A DNA stretch of 64,000 nucleotides. Origin: Bosea sp. ANAM02 (GTDB lineage Bacteria; Pseudomonadota; Alphaproteobacteria; Rhizobiales; Beijerinckiaceae). The notes beneath the pieces were generated by a model, which was not told the DNA's origin, made no database searches, and saw only the letters and a list, made by a program, of their open reading frames with translations. Location: contig NZ_AP022848.1 in the NCBI RefSeq assembly GCF_011764485.1, positions 1,950,001-2,014,000 on the forward strand. Reading direction: 5' to 3'. Positions 18,914 through 27,523 of the stretch are shown here, piece by piece. The translations under genes and the position numbers were made by a program. How positions within the stretch are numbered: position 1 is the first letter of the stretch; each line of letters opens with the position of its first letter.

Positions 18914-20701
18914 ATGACTAGCCAGTATATCCAGGGTATGGTTGAGGATGTGAAGGAAGGCGGCCTGTCGCGGCGCTCCTTCATCCAGAGGATGGCGGCG
19001 CTCGGCATCGCCGCGCCGATTGCGACCCAGATCCTCGCCTGGAACGATGTCGCGATGGCCAATGCCACGCTCGAGTACAAGCCGACCAAGGCCGGCGGCG
19101 GCGGGCCGCTGAAGATGCTGCTCTGGCAGGCTCCGACGCTGCTGAACCCGCATTTTGCCTCGGGCACCAAGGACCAGATCGCGTCCCGCGTGTTCTACGA
19201 GCCGCTCGCCGGCTGGGACAAGGAAGGCAACCTGATCCCGCAGCTCGCCGCGGAAGTCCCGACCAAGGCCAATGGCGGCCTGTCCGAGGACGGCACCACC
19301 GTCACCTGGAAGCTGAAGAAGGACGTGAAATGGCATGACGGCAAGCCGTTCACGGCCGACGACGTCGTCTTCACCTGGGAATATGCCGCCGATCCGGCGA
19401 CGGCCGCCTACACCACCGGCGCCTACAAGGACATCAAGGTCGAGAAGGTCGACGATCATACCGTCAAGGTGGTCTTCGCCAAGCCGACGCCGTTCTGGGC
19501 CGATCCCTTCGTCGGCGTCGCCGGCATGATCATCCCGAAGCACCATTTCGGCGAGTACAAGGGCGCGAAGTCGCGCGAGGCTCCCGCAAACCTCAAGCCC
19601 GTCGGCACCGGCCCCTACAAGTTCGTCGAGTTCAAGCCGGGTGACATCCTGACCGGCGCCCGCAACGAGGCTTATCACGTCGCCAACCGTCCGCATTTCG
19701 ACACGTTCGAGATCAAGGGCGGCGGCGACGCGGTCTCGGCGGCTCGCGCGGTCCTGCAGACCGGCGAGTACGATTACGCCTGGGATACGCTGGTCGAGGA
19801 CGAGGTTCTGAAGCGCATGGAGATCGGCGGGCGCGGCAAGATCAGTGCTGCGGCTGCCGGCGATGTCGAGTTCATCACTCTGAACACGACCGATCCGTGG
19901 ACCGAGGTCGATGGCGAGCGCTCCAGCGCCAAGACCAAGCATCCGACCTTGTCGGACCCGGCCGTTCGCCAGGCGATCAACCTGCTGATCGACCGCGACT
20001 CGATCCAGAAATTCATCTATGGCCGCGCCGGTGCTGCCACGGCGAGCTTCGTCAACGAGCCCAAGCAGTTCAAGTCGCAGAAGCTCAAATACGAGTTCAG
20101 CATCGAGAAGGCGAACAAGATCCTCGACGAGGCCGGCTGGAAGAAGGGCTCGGACGGCATCCGCGAGAAGGACGGCAAGAAGCTCAAATACGTCTTCCAG
20201 ACCTCGATCAACGCTCCGCGCCAGAAGGTGCAGGCGATCGTGAAGCAGGCCTGCCAGCGCGCCGGCATCGACCTCGAGCTGAAGTCGGTGACGGCCTCGG
20301 TGTTCTTCTCGTCCGATGTCGCCAACCCCGACACCTACACCAAGCTCTATGTCGACATGGAGATGTACACGACGACGCAGCCGCAGCCCGATCCGGAGCG
20401 CTTCCTCAACCAGTTCACCTCGTGGGAAGTCGCCAGCAAGGAGAACAAGTGGCTGGGCCGCAACGTCTCGCGTTACACGGACCCGGCTGCCGACGAGGCC
20501 TACAAGGCCGCGCAGAAGGAACTCGACCCGGCCAAGCGCGCCGCGCTCCTGATCAAGGTCAACGAGATCTTCTGCGAGGCCAACGTCATCCTGCCGATCC
20601 TGTCGCGCAAGAAGGTGGTCGCCGCGTCGAACACCCTCTCGCATGACCATTCGGGCTGGGACGTCGATACCTGGAACCTGGCATCCTGGTACCGCGCCTG
20701 A
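18914..20701 (+). CDS. Tat-exported peptide-type ABC substrate-binding protein
   Basis: 595 residues of the SBP_bac_5 (DppA/OppA) family, which captures peptides, nickel or other solutes in the periplasm. The N-terminus has a twin-Arg signal, LSRRSFIQRMAALGIAA, with a cut near AMA. The lobe segments LIPQLAAEVPTKANGGLSED, VKWHDGKPFTADDVVFTWEY and ALLIKVNEIFCEANVILPIL are typical. GAAGG lies 6 nt before ATG 18914; a TTG two codons earlier is in frame. No permease or ATPase gene is adjacent, so it is an orphan. Two hairpins follow its stop. Confidence 0.9.
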   Translation: MTSQYIQGMVEDVKEGGLSRRSFIQRMAALGIAAPIATQILAWNDVAMANATLEYKPTKAGGGGPLKMLLWQAPTLLNPHFASGTKDQIASRVFYEPLAGWDKEGNLIPQLAAEVPTKANGGLSEDGTTVTWKLKKDVKWHDGKPFTADDVVFTWEYAADPATAAYTTGAYKDIKVEKVDDHTVKVVFAKPTPFWADPFVGVAGMIIPKHHFGEYKGAKSREAPANLKPVGTGPYKFVEFKPGDILTGARNEAYHVANRPHFDTFEIKGGGDAVSAARAVLQTGEYDYAWDTLVEDEVLKRMEIGGRGKISAAAAGDVEFITLNTTDPWTEVDGERSSAKTKHPTLSDPAVRQAINLLIDRDSIQKFIYGRAGAATASFVNEPKQFKSQKLKYEFSIEKANKILDEAGWKKGSDGIREKDGKKLKYVFQTSINAPRQKVQAIVKQACQRAGIDLELKSVTASVFFSSDVANPDTYTKLYVDMEMYTTTQPQPDPERFLNQFTSWEVASKENKWLGRNVSRYTDPAADEAYKAAQKELDPAKRAALLIKVNEIFCEANVILPILSRKKVVAASNTLSHDHSGWDVDTWNLASWYRA

Positions 20702-20713
20702 TCCGGAAATCGG

Positions 20714-20743
20714 CCCCTTGCGGAGAGTGATCTCCGCAAGGGG
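20714..20743 (+). other. Perfect 13-bp hairpin after the binding-protein gene
   Basis: CCCCTTGCGGAGA, loop GTGA, then TCTCCGCAAGGGG: a perfect 13-bp stem starting 13 nt after the stop. There is no T run, so it more likely protects the transcript 3' end or pauses transcription than terminates it alone. The true terminator follows 15 nt downstream. Confidence 0.8.
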
Positions 20744-20754
20744 GATGCAATGAA

Positions 20755-20790
20755 GAAGGCCCGGCGGAGCTGCTCCGCCGGGCCTTTTCC
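20755..20790. terminator. Intrinsic (probably bidirectional) terminator
   Basis: The stem GGCCCGGCGGA / TCCGCCGGGCC with loop GCTGC is preceded by AAGAA and followed by TTTTCC. It lies between the + strand binding-protein gene and the - strand lldD, 34 nt from the lldD stop, and can end transcription from both sides, more strongly on the + strand. Confidence 0.85.
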
Positions 20791-20823
20791 TTGGTCGTTG
20801 GCTGTTTGACTGGGAGAGCCGCG

Positions 20824-21993
20824 TCAGCCTGCCAGCCGCCTGATCGCCCCGGCGCGGCCGCCGACGAGGATGCGCTCGTCGACATCCTTGATGTCGCGCA
20901 GGCCGCAGAGCGCCATGGTGGTGTCGAGCTCCTTGCGGATGATGTCGAGCGCGGTGGTGACGCCCTGCTCGCCCATGGCGCCGAGCCCGTAGAGGAAGGC
21001 GCGGCCGATGAAGGTGCCATGTGCGCCGAGCGCGATCGCCTTGAGCACGTCCTGCCCGGAGCGGATGCCGCCGTCGAACAGGACCTCGATGCGGTTGCCG
21101 ACCTGTTCGACGATGCCGGGCAGGGCCTCGATCGAGGAGAGCGCGCCGTCGAGCTGGCGGCCGCCATGGTTCGAGACGATCAGGGCGTCGGCGCCGCTCT
21201 TGGCGGCCATCTCGGCGTCCTCGGGATCGAGGATGCCCTTCAGGATCAGCTTGCCGCCCCACTGCTCCTTGATCCACTGGACATCGTCCCAGTTCAGCTT
21301 CGGGTCGAACTGGCTGGCGGTCCAGGAGGAGAGCGAGGACATGTCGGCGACGCCGGTGACATGGCCGACGATGTTGCCGAACTGCCGGCGCGGCGTGTCC
21401 AGCATCTTCAGGCACCACCAGGGCTTGAAGGCGAGGTTGATCAGGTTGGCGATGGTCGGCTTCGGCGGGGCGGAGAGGCCGTTGCGGATATCCTTGTGGC
21501 GCTGGCCGAGGATCTGCAGGTCGAGCGTCAGCACCAGGGCCGAGCAGCGGGCGGCCCTGGCGCGCTGGATCAGGCGCGCGATGAAGTCGCGGTCCTTCAT
21601 CACATAGAGCTGGAACCAGAACGGCGCGCTGGTGTGGTTCGCGACATCCTCGATCGAGCAGATGCTCATGGTCGAGAGCGTGAAGGGCACGCCGGCCTTG
21701 GCGGCGGCCCTGGCGGCGAGGATCTCGCCATCGGCGTGCTGCATGCCGGTGAGGCCGGTGGGCGCGAGCGCGACCGGCATCGTGACCGGCTGGCCGATCA
21801 TCTCCGAGGCGAGCGAGCGGTTGGTCATGTCGACGGCGACGCGCTGGCGCAGCTTGACCTTGGCGAAATCGGTCTCGTTGGCGCGGTAGGTGCCCTCGGT
21901 CCAGGCGCCGGAATCGGCGTAGTCGTAGAACATGCGCGGCACGCGGCGCTTGGCCAGAAGGCGCAGGTCTTCGATGGTCAGGGGCTGGGCCAT
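20824..21993 (-). CDS. lldD: FMN-dependent alpha-hydroxy-acid dehydrogenase (L-lactate dehydrogenase type)
   Basis: 389 residues of the FMN alpha-hydroxy acid oxidase family, which oxidises L-lactate or a similar acid and passes electrons to the respiratory chain. The active-site signature SNHGGRQLDG contains the catalytic His and Arg. The FMN pocket shows ALAPTGLTGMQHADGEI, FQLYVMKDRDF and VLFDGGIRSGQDVLKA. Length matches LldD (about 380-396). The substrate could also be glycolate or mandelate. It ends toward a shared terminator. Confidence 0.87.
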   Translation of the reverse strand: MAQPLTIEDLRLLAKRRVPRMFYDYADSGAWTEGTYRANETDFAKVKLRQRVAVDMTNRSLASEMIGQPVTMPVALAPTGLTGMQHADGEILAARAAAKAGVPFTLSTMSICSIEDVANHTSAPFWFQLYVMKDRDFIARLIQRARAARCSALVLTLDLQILGQRHKDIRNGLSAPPKPTIANLINLAFKPWWCLKMLDTPRRQFGNIVGHVTGVADMSSLSSWTASQFDPKLNWDDVQWIKEQWGGKLILKGILDPEDAEMAAKSGADALIVSNHGGRQLDGALSSIEALPGIVEQVGNRIEVLFDGGIRSGQDVLKAIALGAHGTFIGRAFLYGLGAMGEQGVTTALDIIRKELDTTMALCGLRDIKDVDERILVGGRAGAIRRLAG

Positions 21994-22088
21994 GTCTCGT
22001 CTCGCCGTTCGCTACCCGTCGGTGGTCCCGGCTGAGTCGCATGATGGCGGGCCAGGCGCAACCGTCTGCGGCGCAGACGGGCCTCCGG

Positions 22089-22712
22089 TCAGGAGACCGC
22101 CATGTAGCGGCCGGGCTTGTGGTTCATGCCGAGAATGGCGTTGAGCACGAGCGTGCCGACCAGCGAGAGCGCGACCTTGTCCGGCGGCAGCACGAAAAGC
22201 GCGGCGGCGAAGATCGCCGCGTCGATGCCGAGCTGGACCCAGCCGGCGCGCAGGCCATGGCGCTCCTGCAGGTAGAGCGCGAGGATGTTGACGCCGCCGA
22301 TCGCGGTGCGATGGCGCGCCAGCGCCAGCAGGCCGAGCCCCATCGCGACGCCGCCGGCGATGGCGGCATAGAGCGGCGCCACCGCCTCGATGCGGAACCA
22401 GCCGGGCGTCGCCCAGACGAAGACCGAGACGAGGCCGACCGCGGCGAAGGTCCGCAGCGTGAAGGGCAGGCCCATCCGCCGGAAGGCGAGCCAGTAGAAC
22501 GGCAGGTTGAGGATGAAGAAAAGCAGGCTGAAATCCACCCCCGTGCCGAATTGCAGGAGGAGGGCGAGCCCGGCCGCGCCGCCGGTCAGCAGCGTCGCCT
22601 TGGCGAAGAGGACGATGCCGAAGCTGATCATCAGCGTGCCCAGCGGCAGGGCGAGGAGGTCTTCGTAGAAGCGGTGCTGCTGCGGCATGGCGGGAACGGC
22701 TGTCTGGGACAT
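22089..22712 (-). CDS. YitT-family (DUF161) membrane protein
   Basis: 207-residue integral membrane protein. Five to six hydrophobic helices can be traced: LGTLMISFGIVLFAKATLLT, LLFFILNLPFYWLAF, TFAAVGLVSVFVWATPGWF, APLYAAIAGGVAMGLGLLAL and QLGIDAAIFAAALFVL. The first loop has the TGG-x-AG pattern (TGGAAGLALLL) and the last carries AIGGVNILALYLQE, both typical of YitT proteins. The soluble DUF2179 tail of some YitT members is absent. Transport function is not established. The ATG at 22712 is used. Confidence 0.82.
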   Translation of the reverse strand: MSQTAVPAMPQQHRFYEDLLALPLGTLMISFGIVLFAKATLLTGGAAGLALLLQFGTGVDFSLLFFILNLPFYWLAFRRMGLPFTLRTFAAVGLVSVFVWATPGWFRIEAVAPLYAAIAGGVAMGLGLLALARHRTAIGGVNILALYLQERHGLRAGWVQLGIDAAIFAAALFVLPPDKVALSLVGTLVLNAILGMNHKPGRYMAVS

Positions 22713-23249
22713 GGCGAGGCCTGTATCGGCTGGCGGCTTCCGGCACCAGAGGCGAAGCAAGGATCGCGCCGGATAAGGCCGGCTGGCGGAGCGCGATGGC
22801 CGCAACCGTGCACGCTCCGAGGGAGGTTCCGAAACAGGGGGCTGCCGGCTTGCGTCGCCCTGCAGCCCGGTACGGCTGACGATGCTGCAGCCTTGCAGTC
22901 GATGACGATGCAATCGGCGGAAGGCAGCGGTTTCGCCAAGATGGCGCCTGGTCCGGCGAGGCGAAGACCATCGGCTTCAGGTTGAAGTCGCAGGATATCG
23001 GCACCCATGGCGCGTGGCGACGCTACGTCGCCGGTCCCGCGGATATCGGAATCGATCTCGGCGATTCTTCCCGTGCCGGCGCCAAGGCACGGATCGCGTT
23101 GACAAAAACTTGACAGGGGCTGAGGCGGGGCTGCCCGTCCTTTCATCTCGACAAGGAGCGGTTTTCGGTCAATCCTTTCATTGCCGGCATAGGAGCCATG
23201 CGTTCAGTGCCGGTGTGTGAGAGACGCGTTGGCTTCGAGGGATGTGGCG
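22713..23249. other. 537-bp gap upstream of the cold-shock gene
   Basis: No coding region is convincing. Two overlapping TTGACA boxes (23099-23104 and 23110-23115) lie about 140 nt before the cold-shock start, but no clear -10 box follows either. Transcription from here would give a long 5' leader, as is usual for cold-shock mRNAs. Nothing else is recognisable. Confidence 0.4.
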
Positions 23250-23453
23250 ATGGCGACCGGAACCGTGAAATGGTTCAACACTGAGAAGGGGTTCGGCTTC
23301 ATTCAACCGGCGGAGGGCGGCAAGGATGTGTTCGTGCACATCACGGCCGTGAAAGAGGCCGGCATGATGACGCTGACGGAGGGGCAGAAGGTTTCGTTCG
23401 AGCTGAAGACCGAGCGCGGCAAGACGGCCGCGGGCGATCTGAAGGTGCTCTGA
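23250..23453 (+). CDS. cspA: Cold-shock protein (CspA family)
   Basis: 67-residue single cold-shock domain that binds RNA and single-stranded DNA. RNP1 is KGFGFIQP and RNP2 is VFVHITAV. The opening [16 protein letters not shown] is diagnostic. The ATG at 23250 is preceded by GAGG; a GTG 33 nt earlier is in frame but adds residues not found in the family. Several csp paralogues are normal in alphaproteobacteria, so the symbol marks the family only. Confidence 0.95.
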   Translation: MATGTVKWFNTEKGFGFIQPAEGGKDVFVHITAVKEAGMMTLTEGQKVSFELKTERGKTAAGDLKVL

Positions 23454-24082
23454 GACCATTCTGTTGCCGTGAGGCTCGCCTGCCGCGCGTGGCAGGGCGG
23501 TGGCGAGCGCGCGCCTGACGAATGACGACCGGATCGGCGTTCTCGCCGCATGTCCGGCGCGATGATTCTTGACGCGACAGGATGCGCGCCGAAAGCCCCG
23601 TCCAGGCCTGGCCTGCGGGGTTTTGGGCGTGAGCATCCGGGGGATGCGCGGAGCCGGACGGCGTTCGCAGTCGACGGCTGCGTGCCGATGTCGTTGCGAT
23701 GTCGATGATGTCGAACAGCGACGACCTCGCGCTGCCCGGCTCCGCGCACGGGTCTCTGGGGGTCCGCTCCGCTTGGACGCCCGGCGAGGGCGGAGGCCTG
23801 CCTGTTCGGCCTGTGCGAAGTCGGCACCTCCGCGCTGCCAAAGAGAGGATCGCCGTTATCGCATCCTGTAGGACGCGCGGCGATCCAGCGGACCCGCAAC
23901 GGTCCGGGAGCGCGAAACCCGCAATCCCCTCCGGCCCACGATGCCTCGCGAAGCCCCCCGGTCGGATGGGACGCGCGCAGGATAGGGGCGGGGCTGTGGG
24001 GCGGGGATAAGTTTTGCGGTGCGGCGCTGGTTCGTTCCGCCATCTCGCTCAGAAGGCCGCTATGGGTCGGAAGCGGGCATTA
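23454..24082. other. 629-bp gap between cold-shock and MFS genes
   Basis: Contains one hairpin with a T run (23592-23625). The rest has no supported gene: short open frames lack ribosome sites and family resemblance. The stretch 23965-24010 is very G-rich on the + strand (repeated GGGG and GGGGCGGGG runs). Confidence 0.5.
23592..23625 (+). terminator. Terminator-like hairpin downstream of csp
   Basis: AAAGCCCCG pairs with CGGGGTTTT, with a smaller AGGC / GCCT stem inside. The T run follows the right arm. It is 139 nt after the csp stop, so it could end the csp transcript or an unseen small RNA. Confidence 0.6.
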
Positions 24083-25441
24083 CTAAAGTGCGGCGGCGGT
24101 TGGCCAATAAGGGTGCAGATCGTCGATCACGATCGGATGGGCGTGGCGGCCACCACCATCCTTGAGATGCGGGTGGTCGGCCGGAAGGTCGGGGTGATCG
24201 TGCTCCATTGCTTCAGCCGTTTTTGTCGGCCAGAGCCATACGGCCGCGACGGTGGCAGCGGCCGTCGCGAGCCCGAACAGGCCGGCTAACGCCGCCAGGG
24301 GCAATGACGCACCCAGCCAACCCGCGAGTGGGTAGGTGACGAGCCAACACGCGTGCGAGAGAGCGAACTGGGCCGCGAATACAGCCGGACGATCCTCTGC
24401 GTGAGCCGAGCGCCTGAGCAGCCGGCCCGAAGGGGTCTGGGTGGCCGAATACCCAACGCCAAGCAGTCCCCACGTCAGCAGCAGGACGGACCAGCCTGAT
24501 GCCGTACCGGCTGGCGCGACGATCCAGCCGTTGATGTACAAGACGGCCGAGAAGGTTGCGAGAACGACGGTGAGGAGGGTTGCGCCGGCGAGCATGACAG
24601 TACGGTCGGCGACGCGCTCCAACACCCGCGGAAGAGTCAGGGCGGACAACATGGACCCGCCACCAAAGCAAGCAAGCGCAAGGGCCACCGCCTTGTCGTC
24701 GAGGCCGAGGCGCCCCTTCACGATGACAACCGTGTTCACGATGACCAAGGCCCCGCCCATCGCCACCGCCATGTTCAACGCCAGCAGTCCCCGCAGCCGT
24801 GGCGTTGCCAGGTAGATGCGCGAGCCGCGTGTAGTCCTATTGTAGATGCCGCCTTCGCTGGGCTTCGCCGGGGACACGGGAAGGATGACCGAAAGAACCA
24901 GCGCCGCCGAGATCAGGAAGCCCGCCATTGTTCCTGCAAAGAGCCAGTGGAAGTTGATGGCAGTGAGCAGCGCGGCGGCCAGCATGGGGCTGACGATGCT
25001 TTCGAGGTCATAGGCCAACCGCGAGAGTGACAAGGCGCTGGTGTAGTCCTCCTCTTTGGGCAACACGTCGGGGATGGTCGCCTGAAACGTTGGCGTGAAG
25101 GCAGCCGATGCCGACTGCAGTAAGAAAACGGCGATGTAGATCTGCCAAACCTCGGTGATGAAGGGCAGCGACAGGGCGATGGCCGCCCTGACCAAGTCCA
25201 TCGAGATCAGGAACGCCCGCCTTGGAAGCTGGGCGGAAAATGCGCCAACGACGGGCGCCACCGTGACGTAGGCAATCATCTTGATGGCTAACGCGGTGCC
25301 AAGCACAGTTCCTGCCCGATCATCGGCGATGTCGAAGGCGAGCAAGCCGAGCGCGACCGTCAGGAGGCCTGTGCCTATCAACGCGATGATCTGGGCCGAG
25401 AAGAGCCGCCCGTAGGTACGATGCGCGAGGACCCTGAACAT
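24083..25441 (-). CDS. MFS exporter with His-rich C-terminal tail
   Basis: 452 residues with about 12 hydrophobic segments, of the MFS_3 (EntS/NreB-like) type: FSAQIIALIGTGLLTVALGL, VWQIYIAVFLLQSASAAFTP and ALNMAVAMGGALVIVN. After the last helix a polar tail holds EHDHPDLPADHPHLKDGG and RHAHPIVIDDLHPYWP, with many His and Asp that could bind a metal. NreB nickel exporters share this design, but the metal is not proven. Codon use is more relaxed than in neighbours, suggesting transfer. A 10-bp palindrome, TGTTGCAACA (25468-25477), lies 26 nt upstream of the start and may be an operator. Confidence 0.82.
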   Translation of the reverse strand: MFRVLAHRTYGRLFSAQIIALIGTGLLTVALGLLAFDIADDRAGTVLGTALAIKMIAYVTVAPVVGAFSAQLPRRAFLISMDLVRAAIALSLPFITEVWQIYIAVFLLQSASAAFTPTFQATIPDVLPKEEDYTSALSLSRLAYDLESIVSPMLAAALLTAINFHWLFAGTMAGFLISAALVLSVILPVSPAKPSEGGIYNRTTRGSRIYLATPRLRGLLALNMAVAMGGALVIVNTVVIVKGRLGLDDKAVALALACFGGGSMLSALTLPRVLERVADRTVMLAGATLLTVVLATFSAVLYINGWIVAPAGTASGWSVLLLTWGLLGVGYSATQTPSGRLLRRSAHAEDRPAVFAAQFALSHACWLVTYPLAGWLGASLPLAALAGLFGLATAAATVAAVWLWPTKTAEAMEHDHPDLPADHPHLKDGGGRHAHPIVIDDLHPYWPTAAAL

Positions 25442-25608
25442 GCCGAACGCTATGCCGCGGAGGCTGGTGTTGCAACATTTGTGATAGCCAGCCGCAGAAA
25501 GCGTCTTGATGTCAGCTACGGGCCTGCAACGGGCGCAAAAAGCGGACGCCGCGACCCGCACGCCATTGCTTTCAACACGGCGCCGTTTCCCGGCCAGACG
25601 CCGGTTGG

Positions 25609-26802
25609 CTAATGACCACCTCCGGCAAGGCCGATTCCGGCGATCAGCGCGCCCCACACCTTCAGGCGCAGGCCGACGGCCTTGACCACGCCGGTGGCCG
25701 CGATCAGGTGTCCCGTAAACCCCGGCAGATTGTTCGTATAGGTCTGAACGATGCAGCCGGTGCCGTCGAGCATGATCTTCTCCTGCTCCTTGTTCTCCAG
25801 TTCGAGATAGACCAGCAGCGACCCGCGCGGGATGCGCTCGCTAAGCTCTATCAGCCGTCCTCCCGGCGCGATCTGGCCGGTCGATATCGCAGGCTGGATA
25901 TGACGAACCCGCGCGGGCAGCACCGTGTTGCTGAAGCTCAGCCCGATATTGGTGTCGCAGGAGATTTCTGCAGGCATGCCCTCATAGAGGGTGGTGCGCG
26001 ATACCTGGGAAAAGCCGGCCGTGATCCTGAGCGGAAGGTCGCTCGGGCGGTCGGGAATGATCACCATGGCGGGGCTCAATATCAGCGTGGACGCTGGACT
26101 TCCGGCGCTCAGGGCCAATTGCGTCACGACGCCGTCGGTGAACGAGCGCACCTCGGTCATTCCCAGCGCAACCCTGGCGCTTTCCAGAGTCGCCTCGGCA
26201 GCCTTTCGCTGCGCGGGGAGCGTCTGGGAAATATCGGCCTGGGCCAGGCTTTGCTGGGCTTGTGCCGCCGCCAGATTTGCCTCGCCGATCGCCACGGACG
26301 ACTCCGCCAGGCGCACGGCTTCCCGCGTGCCGGAGTTCCTGGCGACCAGAGTCTGCGCGTTTTCGAGATCGCCCCGCAGCTTGTCCAGCGAAGCGCTCGA
26401 CACGGCCACGCTCGCCTGCGCGACCTTCAAGGCCTCGGAAGCCTTGGCCTCGGCGGCCGTGATCTTGTCGAATTCGGCCTCTGCCTGCTTCAGCGCCGCC
26501 TTCTGGGTGTTGTTCTCGATCCGGAACAGCAGATCGCCGGCAGAAACCTTCTGCATGTTCTTGACGGCGACCTCGGTCACCGGACCGCTCGTCTGCGCGA
26601 CGATCGATACGGTGCGGTAAGGCAGCAGGCCGGAATATGATTTCGGATGGAAATAGAAGATCGCGACGAAGAGGAAGAACGCGAGCACGGCCCAGAGGAA
26701 CACCGCCGTGCGCATGTTCCAGACGGTCATGGCTTCGCCGCGACGCTTCAACTGATAGTAGCGGAAAACCGCCGGAAAGGAGGTCAGGAGGATCTCGATC
26801 AT
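25609..26802 (-). CDS. HlyD-family membrane fusion protein
   Basis: 397 residues. One transmembrane helix (about 34-53, FLWAVLAFFLFVAIFYF) is followed by a first lipoyl half, VSIVAQTSGPVTEVAVKNMQ, a long coiled coil (about 105-215), a second half TEVRSFTDGVVTQLALSAGS, and a beta-barrel. A second hydrophobic stretch at the C-terminus (VVKAVGLRLKVWGALIAGIG) is unusual for adaptors. No transporter subunit is adjacent apart from the MFS gene downstream. The stop of the upstream gene overlaps this start by 4 nt. The pair resembles yibH/yibI-type gene pairs. Confidence 0.8.
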   Translation of the reverse strand: MIEILLTSFPAVFRYYQLKRRGEAMTVWNMRTAVFLWAVLAFFLFVAIFYFHPKSYSGLLPYRTVSIVAQTSGPVTEVAVKNMQKVSAGDLLFRIENNTQKAALKQAEAEFDKITAAEAKASEALKVAQASVAVSSASLDKLRGDLENAQTLVARNSGTREAVRLAESSVAIGEANLAAAQAQQSLAQADISQTLPAQRKAAEATLESARVALGMTEVRSFTDGVVTQLALSAGSPASTLILSPAMVIIPDRPSDLPLRITAGFSQVSRTTLYEGMPAEISCDTNIGLSFSNTVLPARVRHIQPAISTGQIAPGGRLIELSERIPRGSLLVYLELENKEQEKIMLDGTGCIVQTYTNNLPGFTGHLIAATGVVKAVGLRLKVWGALIAGIGLAGGGH

Positions 26803-27224
26803 GCTCCTGCCCCCTCTGCCTGGGCAGGGCGGGCAACGGCCGCGACACCGGGCGGCTCCGTTTCGACGGCTGCCGGGGGAGCGACGGATTCCTCCTGGTC
26901 CTCCCGAATTCGCGGGACATGGAAGCGTGACCAATCCGCCATGAGCGCAAGAAGGACCGCGCTCAGCGGAAGGAAGAAGTGGAAATGCTCAAGCGGGAAG
27001 ACTTCATAAAGCAGGGCTATCGCCAACAGCGTCGGGATCGTCTTGGCCAGCGGGGTGCCCTGCGAGCTGTGCTCGGCCCAACGGTCGAACGCCGCATAGA
27101 GAGTCACGATGCCGTACAGCGCCAGGCAGATTAATGCCAATGCCACCCAGGCCAACATGTCCGTCTCACCGGGAGCGGTGAACCAGGATGGGCTCGAATG
27201 TCCGAGCTCGGCTTGCGTCGCCAT
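26799..27224 (-). CDS. Small inner-membrane protein paired with HlyD gene
   Basis: 141 residues with three hydrophobic stretches: LAWVALALICLALYGIVTLY, TIPTLLAIALLYEVFPL and HFFLPLSAVLLALMADW, then a Pro/Glu-rich polar tail. Gene order with an HlyD protein and a 4-nt overlap recalls the YibI/YiaW (DUF3302) to YibH/YiaV pairs, but sequence similarity is weak to my eye. ATG 27224 has AAGG about 9 nt upstream; ATG 27158 with GGTGAG at 6 nt is an equally good start that would drop 22 polar residues. Confidence 0.62.
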   Translation of the reverse strand: MATQAELGHSSPSWFTAPGETDMLAWVALALICLALYGIVTLYAAFDRWAEHSSQGTPLAKTIPTLLAIALLYEVFPLEHFHFFLPLSAVLLALMADWSRFHVPRIREDQEESVAPPAAVETEPPGVAAVARPAQAEGAGA

Positions 27225-27471
27225 CGAATAAGCCCTTAGCGAACAATGCGCAGGCAGCTTATCGAGCGTCCATGCAGGAAGCGCAAGGGGCAGGCGTGTC
27301 GAGGCGCGGCGCCGGGCAGCGTCGAAAACGAATCCGGCCGACCTTTGCCCTGGGGGCCTCAGGCGCCAACGGCATCGCTTCGCTTTCACCGAGCCAGGTT
27401 TCGATCCGGAGGGCGAAAGAGCCTCCGTCCTATCTTCCGCACGACAATCCGCTTGCACGAACGGTGTATTC

Positions 27472-27493
27472 GATATAAAGATATCTTTATATC
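27472..27493. promoter_or_regulatory. Perfect 22-bp palindrome, likely SahR-type operator
   Basis: The half-site GATATAAAGAT is followed at once by its exact reverse complement. It lies 30 nt upstream of the ArsR/methyltransferase gene start, and the left half could overlap a -10 box (TATAAA). This is the position expected for autoregulation of the operon sahR-metF-metH. It stands out strongly as AT-rich in a GC-rich genome. Confidence 0.8.
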
Positions 27494-27523
27494 TTTTTCC
27501 TTGTCGACAGAGGACGCCAGCGC

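Noticed and set aside
18776..22042. 1088-codon minus-strand frame spanning the binding protein and lldD
   Set aside because: It runs through two recognised genes and a terminator in the wrong frame, with Arg/Gly-rich composition typical of shadow frames.
23099..23115. Two TTGACA boxes as the csp promoter
   Set aside because: No matching -10 box at 16-18 nt from either; kept only as a note in the gap entry.
24083..27224. Export genes as part of a transposon
   Set aside because: No transposase, terminal inverted repeats or target duplication were seen at the borders.
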